From positions 1-5,865 of the forward strand of contig CAYONM010000230.1 in the NCBI GenBank assembly GCA_964405325.1: DNA of 5,865 bases. The letters are read 5' to 3'. Position 1 is the stretch's first letter. Each line of letters starts with the position of its first letter. The translations under genes were made by a program, and so were the position numbers. Under the pieces are notes generated by a model that saw only the letters and a list, made by a program, of their open reading frames with translations, had not been told where the DNA came from and did not search any database. The DNA is from CAYONM01 sp964405325. GTDB taxonomy: Bacteria > Planctomycetota > UBA11346. Positions 1-4,696 of this stretch are shown here, piece after piece.

Positions 1-83
1 GGGCTGCGCTGGATGCAGAATCGCTGTGGGCTGTTTTGCTGGAGAACCGCTCGCTGAACGCGGTTGAGATGCGGGTTTGGTAG
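1..83 (+). CDS. C-terminal end of an unidentified protein (5' truncated by window)
   Basis: Reading from base 3, 26 sense codons run to a TAG at 81-83 and give a C-terminus ending LLENRSLNAVEMRVW. The piece is short but protein-like: it alternates hydrophobic and charged residues as an amphipathic helix would (LDAESLWAVLLEN). The other two plus frames also reach stops quickly and give Cys- and Gly-rich strings that look less natural. I do not recognise the family. It lies just upstream of the AT-rich direct repeats at 121-185, so a transposase or transposition-helper gene is possible, but nothing in these 26 residues proves it. Confidence 0.4.
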   Translation, partial: AALDAESLWAVLLENRSLNAVEMRVW

Positions 84-211
84 GCGGGGATTTTGTGCAA
101 GTTGTTGGAGTGACTGTATTAGTGCATGGCAACAAAAAGTAACATGGCAATAAAAAGTAACAGAACAAGTGCATGGCAACAAAAACTTATTAAAACTACA
201 AAAACTGCCCA
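84..211. other. AT-rich intergenic segment between partial ORF and AraC 1
   Basis: This 128-bp gap separates the plus-strand partial gene (TAG at 81-83) from the TGA of AraC regulator 1 (214-212). It holds the direct repeats at 121-187 and several A5 runs. Read on the minus strand, these give T5 tracts at about 201-205 and 181-185 just downstream of the AraC stop. Those tracts could help transcription end, but I find no GC-rich stem directly before them, so no intrinsic terminator is called. The precise boundary of any inserted element cannot be fixed without its other end. Confidence 0.4.
121..187. repeat. Three imperfect direct repeats, possible transposon end
   Basis: Copies start at 121 (AGTGCATGGCAACAAAAA then GTAACA), 144 (ATGGCAATAAAAAGTAACA) and 168 (AGTGCATGGCAACAAAAA then C). 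The first and third copies share 18 identical bases, 47 bp apart. The second shares the ATGGCAA-core and the AAAAAGTAACA tail, 18 bp after the first core. The stretch is strongly AT-rich against GC-rich neighbours. Multiple short direct repeats of this size at the termini, flanking the last gene, are known for IS21-family elements, where they bind the transposase. That identification is an inference because the other end and the transposase lie outside the window. Confidence 0.5.
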
Positions 212-1075
212 TCAGGAGCCGTCCCCTTGCCGCCAGCTGCCAGGCGTTCTGCCGCGCAGCTCCTTGAAGACTTTGATGAAATGACTGGCTTGTCGAAAGC
301 CACAGGCACGGGCGATCGTGGCCACATCCAGCTGCCCTTCTGCCAGCAGGCCTTCGGCACGTTGAACGCGCAACTCGTGCATGTAGCGCAGGAAGGACAT
401 GCCGGTATGCGCCTTCACCAAGCGGTTGACGTGACTGGGATGAATATCGCAGGCCCGAGATACGCGCTCCCGTGAACAGCTGGAATGGGTGTGGCTACGC
501 ATATAGCGCTCGACATCAGCCCAACGGGATCGCCGCGGCGCGGTACCGGAGTCGCCATGCCCCAGACGAAACAGGACTTCGCTGAGCAGAGCCTGGATAA
601 AGCCTGGCGCCAGATGCGCCTCGTCCGCCCGGTCCAAAGCAGCCAAACGAGCAAGCACGGCCTCAGCAAGACGCTCGGGAGGACCGGCCAACACGCAACC
701 CTCGATGCCGGCGGGAAATGGCGTATCGACAACTTGTCTGTCGTTTATCAGCTGCCGTGCGACGAAACAGTGGGTGGTATCCCAGGTGATCCGCAACACG
801 TAGGCCTGACGATCGACAGTCATCTGCACGTTGGATCCCGGCAGAAAATGGATCGCACTGCCTGGATCGATAGCAGTCATCCCGTCATCGACCGCACACC
901 GCAGCGCGCCGTGCAAAGGCACCATGAGATAGGGCACCCGGGTCACTGCGGCGTTGTCAGGACCATCATGTACCACCACCGCACGCCGGATCTGGGGCAA
1001 GGGTTCCTGCAATAGCTGGTCGCGCAGCCGTGCCGGATCGATGCGACGATGGTGAGGCAGGGGCATGAGGGCCAT
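212..1075 (-). CDS. AraC-family transcriptional regulator 1 (cupin-type sensor + AraC HTH)
   Basis: This 287-residue protein is a typical AraC-family DNA-binding regulator, probably responding to a sugar. Residues about 45-115 form an N-terminal beta-rich, cupin-like sensor region (PYLMVPLHGALRC, PGSAIHFLPG). The C-terminal ~100 residues hold two helix-turn-helix motifs. HTH 1 lies around RVSRACDIHPSHVNRLVKAH (205-224). HTH 2 lies around IARACGFRQASHFIKVFKEL (254-273), followed by GRTPGSWR, the family's usual G-x-TP-x-x-xR ending. The ATG at 1075 is preferred because GGAAG lies 8 nt upstream. A GTG at 1102 would add nine residues but has no Shine-Dalgarno and begins inside the palindrome at 1102-1119. 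It follows the TIM-barrel gene by 54 bp on the same strand, so co-transcription and control of that gene are likely. The effector is unknown. Confidence 0.93.
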   Translation of the reverse strand: MALMPLPHHRRIDPARLRDQLLQEPLPQIRRAVVVHDGPDNAAVTRVPYLMVPLHGALRCAVDDGMTAIDPGSAIHFLPGSNVQMTVDRQAYVLRITWDTTHCFVARQLINDRQVVDTPFPAGIEGCVLAGPPERLAEAVLARLAALDRADEAHLAPGFIQALLSEVLFRLGHGDSGTAPRRSRWADVERYMRSHTHSSCSRERVSRACDIHPSHVNRLVKAHTGMSFLRYMHELRVQRAEGLLAEGQLDVATIARACGFRQASHFIKVFKELRGRTPGSWRQGDGS

Positions 1076-1101
1076 AGCACAAGCTTCCAACCGAGACGAC
1101 A

Positions 1102-1119
1102 CCGGCGCAAGTGCGCCGG
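1102..1119. other. GC-rich perfect palindrome between TIM-barrel gene and AraC 1
   Basis: CCGGCGCA (1102-1109) and TGCGCCGG (1112-1119) are exact reverse complements separated by two bases. In RNA they would form a 7-bp GC stem with a four-base loop. The dyad begins 10 bases past the TGA (1132-1130) of the upstream gene and ends 26 bases before the ATG of AraC 1. No U-run follows on the minus strand (TGTCGTCTCGG), so it is not a standard terminator. An mRNA-stabilising or attenuating hairpin between two operon genes, or a protein-binding dyad, would fit. Confidence 0.6.
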
Positions 1120-1129
1120 CGGCGCAGAC

Positions 1130-2392
1130 TCAGACGGGGAGTGCCACGGCCATTGCGGCACGAATCTCGTGACCCGCGGCAACGATCAAGGCAGGGTCCA
1201 TCTCGGCATGATTGCGCGACAGCAGAACCCCATCGGCGCCCGCCTCATAACCGGCGCGACAACACGCGGCGATGTAGGTCGGGGTTTCCGTTTCTGATTC
1301 AGTGCCGGGTATGCCGATGCCGAGTCCGTTGAGAATGGCATGCTCCGGGCAGGCCTGTCGCCAGCGCCGCAGTTCTTTTCCGATCCAGCTGGGCGCGAAG
1401 CCGCCAGCAGCACCGTCGCCGTCCAGATCGGCCTCGTCGCTGGCATCACGGCCAAAGATGCCGGCCAACACGCTGCGCGCGGCAGCGGGTTCGCAATCAC
1501 CGAAAAAGGTCGCTCGCAGGCGACGCAGACGCCCGCGCCCCCGTGGCCCGGACACGCCCGGATAGGTGGACAGTTTGATCCAATCGGCATAGCTGGCGAT
1601 GGCGACGGGATCCTCGCCAGCACGATAACTGAAATCGTAAAGCATGGTGTGGTTCTGGATGTGGTGTCCGACATGCACCTCCGGTCGCTGCGCTTTGATG
1701 GCCATCACCAGTTCGCGTCGGTATTGGTGCAGGCCGTCGTAGAACAACTGCTCCCAAGCGAGAATCTCCGGATAGCGCATGAGCAAACGCCAGATGCCGA
1801 TGAACCAGCCTTCAGCCGGGCGCTCGCCCCCCGCCATGGCTTCTGCCACCACTTCGCCAAGGGCCTGGTAGCCGGCACGGGCCCGTTCCGGATCCAATCC
1901 GCGCTCGCGAGCTGCACTGCAGCAGTGGCTGCAGAAGCAGAACGGTATTGGTCGCGGCTGCGCATTGGGCTTATTGAACAGGACGGTCAGCGGTCCCTGG
2001 CGCTCATGCATGAACATGCCGCCTGCGAGATTGGGATGCGCTTGGAAAACAGCGATCATCCACGCCGTCTGACTGTCGCGCCAGCCTGCATCGTGCACGC
2101 AACCACCATGCACGGACTCGCCATCCGGCCCCTCCTGACCACCACAGCCTGCCACCTCGAATTCCCCGAGCTGAGCAATGAGCTGGATACCGCGTTCGGC
2201 TGCTGGTTCGGCCAGGCGATCGAGCAGATCCTCGGCATCATCGGCAGCGGTGCGCAGCGCCCCCTGATGGAAGAGCATCAGGGCATCGCAGGCCATCTGC
2301 TCCTGGAGTTCATCGAGCACGGCCGTCACGGGACGGTCGGCAAAACTGCTGGGATCGATCTGGATACCGGCACGGAATGGTGGTCGTGTCAT
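1130..2392 (-). CDS. Putative TIM-barrel glycoside-hydrolase-like protein
   Basis: The product is 420 residues with no signal peptide or membrane segment, so it is probably cytoplasmic. Hydrophobic strands alternate with helices as in a (beta/alpha)8 barrel: CDALMLFH (35-42), IQLIAQLGEF (69-78), LAGGMFMHERQGP (122-134), VHVGHHIQN (239-247), YADWIKLSTY (268-277), HAILNGLGIGIPG (351-363) and ADGVLLSRNH (386-395). E130 and E76, at strand ends, are candidate catalytic acids. A Cys cluster, FCFCSHCC (151-158), resembles the CxCxxC insert seen in several uncharacterised hydrolase-like barrel proteins of PVC bacteria. The family and substrate are unproven. The ATG at 2392 is chosen because the 84 codons upstream in frame look non-coding (Cys/Arg-rich, low complexity) and overlap the dyads of the intergenic region. 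Its Shine-Dalgarno is weak (GGGA, close to the start). It is the first gene of a unit with AraC 1. Confidence 0.82.
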   Translation of the reverse strand: MTRPPFRAGIQIDPSSFADRPVTAVLDELQEQMACDALMLFHQGALRTAADDAEDLLDRLAEPAAERGIQLIAQLGEFEVAGCGGQEGPDGESVHGGCVHDAGWRDSQTAWMIAVFQAHPNLAGGMFMHERQGPLTVLFNKPNAQPRPIPFCFCSHCCSAARERGLDPERARAGYQALGEVVAEAMAGGERPAEGWFIGIWRLLMRYPEILAWEQLFYDGLHQYRRELVMAIKAQRPEVHVGHHIQNHTMLYDFSYRAGEDPVAIASYADWIKLSTYPGVSGPRGRGRLRRLRATFFGDCEPAAARSVLAGIFGRDASDEADLDGDGAAGGFAPSWIGKELRRWRQACPEHAILNGLGIGIPGTESETETPTYIAACCRAGYEAGADGVLLSRNHAEMDPALIVAAGHEIRAAMAVALPV

Positions 2393-2479
2393 ATCCCACA
2401 GGATATTCGGCCTTTGAGATCGATGAATATCGGAATCCGGACCTGCTTTGACTGGAAAGTGACATATGCACCGACCGGA

Positions 2480-2507
2480 AAGCGGATGCCGCAGGCATGG
2501 ACCGCTT
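2480..2507. other. Nested inverted repeat, possible RNA stem-loop
   Basis: Outer arms AAGCGG (2480-2485) and CCGCTT (2502-2507) enclose inner arms ATGCC (2486-2490) and GGCAT (2494-2498). The loop is GCA and there is a three-base bulge (2499-2501) on one side. This makes 11 base pairs in a 28-base element. It lies about 90 bp upstream of the TIM-barrel start and 165 bp upstream of the LRR start, so it could fold in either leader or act as an operator. No T-run follows on either strand. Confidence 0.4.
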
Positions 2508-2552
2508 CGGCTCCAACAGATGAGCGAGATCCTCCATTGCCGACAATAGCAG

Positions 2553-2582
2553 GGTCGGATCTCGTCCTCTTCGGTCCGATCT
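2553..2582. promoter_or_regulatory. Direct repeat GGTCSGATCT x2, candidate AraC-type operator
   Basis: GGTCGGATCT at 2553-2562 recurs as GGTCCGATCT at 2573-2582, nine of ten bases identical and exactly 20 bp apart. That places both on the same face of the helix. AraC-family proteins usually bind two tandem half-sites about two helical turns apart, and AraC 1 is encoded in the adjoining unit. The first copy also forms one arm of the longer inverted repeat CGAGATCC-24-GGATCTCG (2525-2564), so other readings are possible. Confidence 0.35.
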
Positions 2583-2658
2583 GTACCATTCAAGCGATTG
2601 GAATCGGCGGTACCATCATTGGCAATAGACCGCCAGAATGACAAAAAACCGTTAGAAA

Positions 2659-2663
2659 GAGAG
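2659..2663 (+). promoter_or_regulatory. Ribosome binding site deciding LRR gene start
   Basis: GAGAG lies 9 nt before the ATG at 2673. It supports that start over the in-frame ATG at 2598, which would place a charged 25-residue stretch before a clear signal peptide. Confidence 0.55.
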
Positions 2664-2672
2664 AATCCCCTA

Positions 2673-3629
2673 ATGACCAGCCTGCGTTGCGCTCACCTCC
2701 TGCTCCTGTTCTCCGTCCTGCTGCCAGCAGCAGAGGAGCCCATCGACCGACTCGCGTCAGCAATGCACGCAGGCGAGGTATTCCGGAACGACACCGGAAC
2801 CGTGATCGGCTTCCATGCCTCCTCACACCCGATCAAGAGGAAGAAGGCCCCGGATAAACGCGTCTTTACCGACAGCGATGTGCACGTTCTGCAGCAATAT
2901 CCCGAATTACGTATCCTGGAACTGGAAAAAGCCGAACTGAGTGCCAGTGGCGCCCAGGCTATCGCCCGAATGATCCAGCTGCAGGAATTGGAGCTCTGGA
3001 GCGTCCAACCGAATCCCATCTCAGCCGAGCTGATGCAGGCCTTCGCGCCGCTGACCGGCCTGCGGAAATTCGACCTCAAGCACAATCACGCGGATCTCGA
3101 GGCTTTCCTCGCCCTGCCCGATTTTCCGAAACTGGAGACCCTGGTGCTGGACGAGGAGATCAGCGAAGCTCCGGCCATCGCCTTCATCGAACGCCATCCC
3201 AACATTACCGAGCTGCACCTGCATCGCACCAGCATGACCAACGATGATTTCGGCCGGGTCATCGATGCCCTGCCCAAGCTGGAGCGCTTGCTGCTGAAGC
3301 CACGCAATCAAGAAACCGGTACCGTCGGTGGCCCCGGTCTGGCGCATCTGGCTCGGGCCGAACACCTCAGCGAACTGTATCTGGCGCATCAATGGGATCA
3401 GATGCCCTGGGACGACGGACTGGAGCACCTGATACAGGTCCCCTGCCTGCGCCTGGTGCGAGTCGAGCTGGACGAAGCCCTGATGCAACGCCTGTCCGAG
3501 GCCAGGCCGGAGCTCTACGTATTCGGCCGCTCAGTCGCCTTCCACGACGGCACCCGCTACAGCGACGAGGATGACAAGGCGGCCCGTACCCTGCGCCAGT
3601 CGGTGGAGGGCGAGTGGCAGGCGCATTGA
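2673..3629 (+). CDS. Exported leucine-rich-repeat protein
   Basis: The product is 318 residues. Residues 1-20 form a signal peptide: MTSLR, a hydrophobic core (CAHLLLLFSVLL), then PAA with probable cleavage before EEP. The mature protein is soluble, with no membrane anchor or lipobox. From about residue 79 to 271, some eight LRR cores recur every ~23-30 residues: LRILELEKAEL (79), LQELELWSV (103), LRKFDLKHNHADL (130), LETLVLDEEI (154), ITELHLHRTSM (178), LERLLLKPRN (203), LSELYLAHQ (232) and LRLVRVEL (259). The repeats are irregular, like bacterial variants that mediate protein binding. No catalytic domain is visible, and the ligand is unknown. It ends charged (YSDEDDKAARTLRQSVEGEWQAH). It sits alone on its strand between divergent and convergent neighbours, so it is probably monocistronic. 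Confidence 0.85.
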   Translation: MTSLRCAHLLLLFSVLLPAAEEPIDRLASAMHAGEVFRNDTGTVIGFHASSHPIKRKKAPDKRVFTDSDVHVLQQYPELRILELEKAELSASGAQAIARMIQLQELELWSVQPNPISAELMQAFAPLTGLRKFDLKHNHADLEAFLALPDFPKLETLVLDEEISEAPAIAFIERHPNITELHLHRTSMTNDDFGRVIDALPKLERLLLKPRNQETGTVGGPGLAHLARAEHLSELYLAHQWDQMPWDDGLEHLIQVPCLRLVRVELDEALMQRLSEARPELYVFGRSVAFHDGTRYSDEDDKAARTLRQSVEGEWQAH

Positions 3630-3688
3630 TCTGTCCGCCTGCGGCAACTGGAGGAGACCTGATGCACAAGATGCGTTCAGCGATCAGG
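3630..3688. other. Convergent gap between LRR gene and AraC 2
   Basis: Only 59 bp separate the two stops. CCTGAT (3658-3663) and ATCAGG (3683-3688) could pair around a 19-base loop, but there is no T-run on either strand, so a bidirectional terminator is doubtful. The gap also holds GGAGGAG (3650-3656) followed 5 nt later by an ATG (3662). That is a strong translation start with no credible gene after it. Confidence 0.4.
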
Positions 3689-4573
3689 TCACCGCTGCCG
3701 GTATTCGCTGGGGTTCATGCCTGCCTGGCGACTGAAGAACCGGAAGAACGAATAATAGGCATCGAAACCGAGCAGCTCCGCCACCGCAGCCAGGGACAGA
3801 TCGTCCCGACGCAGCAGGGCCTGCGCCTGCCGCAGCCGTTCCTGCTGGATCGCCTGCCGTACGCTCTGCCCGGTCTCCTGTTTGAACAGGCGGGAGAAAT
3901 AACTCCGGTCCAGGCCGACGGCATGCGCCAGCATTCCTGCCGTGAGGCTGGCGCCCTGATCGTTGGCAATCATCCGCAGCGCTGCAGCCACCGCTTCATG
4001 ACGGCCGGCAGTGGCAGCAGGTTCCGTTTCACGACCGAAACAGCGCAAGATACGGTTGCCGATCACATCCAGTCGGGCACGCCACTCCACCTCCGGCCGT
4101 GGTCCTGGAGCGTGCAATTCGCGCAGGATGGCGGTCAGGTCGAGCAGCCAGGGATCATCCCCATCGCTCAGCAGTGGCTGTATCGGCGCAATGCCATGTG
4201 CCTGCAGTTGTGCCATCAAGGTGGCATCACTGAAGGCGACCCAGGCCCAGATGCATTCGGATTGAGGATCCGCCTCCAACCATTTCCGTTGGAAGGGGCT
4301 GGTCAGCAGGGCGTCTCCGGGGCACAGGGTCTGCGGCTGCTCCGGCGAACCACACCAGGCCTGGCCCCTCACCACCAGATGCAGGGTGATATGCGACTTG
4401 ATCGCCTTGCCGCTGCCGCCACCGGGGAAACGTTCGACGCCGGCGTAATGCAGGAACGGCTGCCGTTCCTGCTGCTGGCCGACAAACAGGACGATTTTGC
4501 TGCGATCCGCCAAGAGGTCACATATGGTGTGGTCCATGGCACATTCCGAGCTGGTGGTTTCGAGCAAGAACAT
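3689..4573 (-). CDS. AraC-family transcriptional regulator 2
   Basis: This 294-residue protein has an N-terminal sensor region and a C-terminal AraC DNA-binding domain. Residues about 60-115 look cupin-like (SHITLHLVVRGQAWC, PGDALLTSPFQRKW). HTH 1 is LTAGMLAHAVGLDRSYFSRL (about 210-229). HTH 2 is LAAVAELLGFDAYYSFFRFF (about 261-280), followed by GMNPSEYR, the family signature ending (usual form GxTPxxYR). The ATG at 4573 is preferred because GAAGG lies 4 nt upstream, the same arrangement as at the divergent GH28-like gene. An ATG at 4537 (282 residues, MDHTICDL) with a weak GGA is the alternative. In-frame sequence further upstream is Cys/Arg/His-rich and overlaps the divergent gene. It probably controls the GH28-like gene across the 123-bp gap, and perhaps itself. 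Confidence 0.92.
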   Translation of the reverse strand: MFLLETTSSECAMDHTICDLLADRSKIVLFVGQQQERQPFLHYAGVERFPGGGSGKAIKSHITLHLVVRGQAWCGSPEQPQTLCPGDALLTSPFQRKWLEADPQSECIWAWVAFSDATLMAQLQAHGIAPIQPLLSDGDDPWLLDLTAILRELHAPGPRPEVEWRARLDVIGNRILRCFGRETEPAATAGRHEAVAAALRMIANDQGASLTAGMLAHAVGLDRSYFSRLFKQETGQSVRQAIQQERLRQAQALLRRDDLSLAAVAELLGFDAYYSFFRFFSRQAGMNPSEYRQR

Positions 4574-4696
4574 GCTACCTTCTTCGCTATCGAGCAAGCA
4601 GACAGGGATCACCCCGGATGCCATCAGAGAGCACACGGGGTGCTTCCCGTCATAGAATGACAGCCACCACGGCTGCAAGCGAAAGGCGAAGGCATC
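4574..4696. promoter_or_regulatory. Divergent control region, AraC 2 / GH28-like gene
   Basis: This is a 123-bp intergenic region between head-to-head starts. A possible plus-strand -10, TAGAAT, lies at 4653-4658, about 38 bp before the ATG at 4697, but no TTGACA-like -35 precedes it. That would suit an activator-dependent promoter. CGAGCAAG occurs at 4561-4568 and 4591-4598, exactly 30 bp apart, with similar flanks. The first copy falls in the start of AraC 2 unless that gene begins at 4537. Confidence 0.4.
4688..4692 (+). promoter_or_regulatory. Ribosome binding site of GH28-like gene
   Basis: GAAGG lies 4 nt before the ATG at 4697, with a second AAAGG at 4682-4686. An in-frame TGA at 4658 means 4697 is the only ATG available. 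Confidence 0.6.

Larger units (their letters stand above)
2393..2672. promoter_or_regulatory. Divergent intergenic control region, TIM-barrel gene / LRR gene
   Basis: These 280 bp separate two divergent starts and must carry both promoters. Visible elements are an inverted repeat GATATTC-16-GAATATC (2402-2431), a two-part stem-loop (2480-2507), and an inverted repeat CGAGATCC-24-GGATCTCG (2525-2564). There are also direct repeats GGTCGGATCT and GGTCCGATCT exactly 20 bp apart (2553-2582), a 12-bp dyad CGATTGGAATCG (2595-2606) and GGCGGT-17-ACCGCC (2606-2634). A TTGACT at 2448 has no good -10 partner at standard spacing, so no promoter core is asserted. Activator-dependent promoters, as expected with AraC regulators, often have poor cores. 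Confidence 0.5.

Noticed and set aside
121..187. Repeat array as a CRISPR
   Set aside because: The repeats are only three, unevenly spaced (18 and 29 bp) and imperfect, with no uniform spacers and no cas genes.
485..1015. 176-codon plus-strand open frame
   Set aside because: It is antisense to AraC 1, which has clear family motifs. No ribosome site or protein-like pattern was seen.
2448..2470. TTGACT at 2448 as a sigma-70 -35 box
   Set aside because: No acceptable -10 lies 16-18 bp downstream; CATATG follows after only 9 bp.
1340..2641. 433-codon plus-strand open frame
   Set aside because: It lies fully antisense to the TIM-barrel gene, has no Shine-Dalgarno or recognisable domain, and its composition is that of a shadow of a GC-rich gene.
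2393..2644. 84-residue N-terminal extension of the TIM-barrel protein
   Set aside because: The extension is Cys/Arg/Ser-rich and not protein-like, and it covers several intergenic dyads. MTRPPFRAGIQID is a natural start.
3658..3688. CCTGAT-19-ATCAGG as a bidirectional terminator
   Set aside because: The stem is only 6 bp with a large loop and no T-run on either strand.
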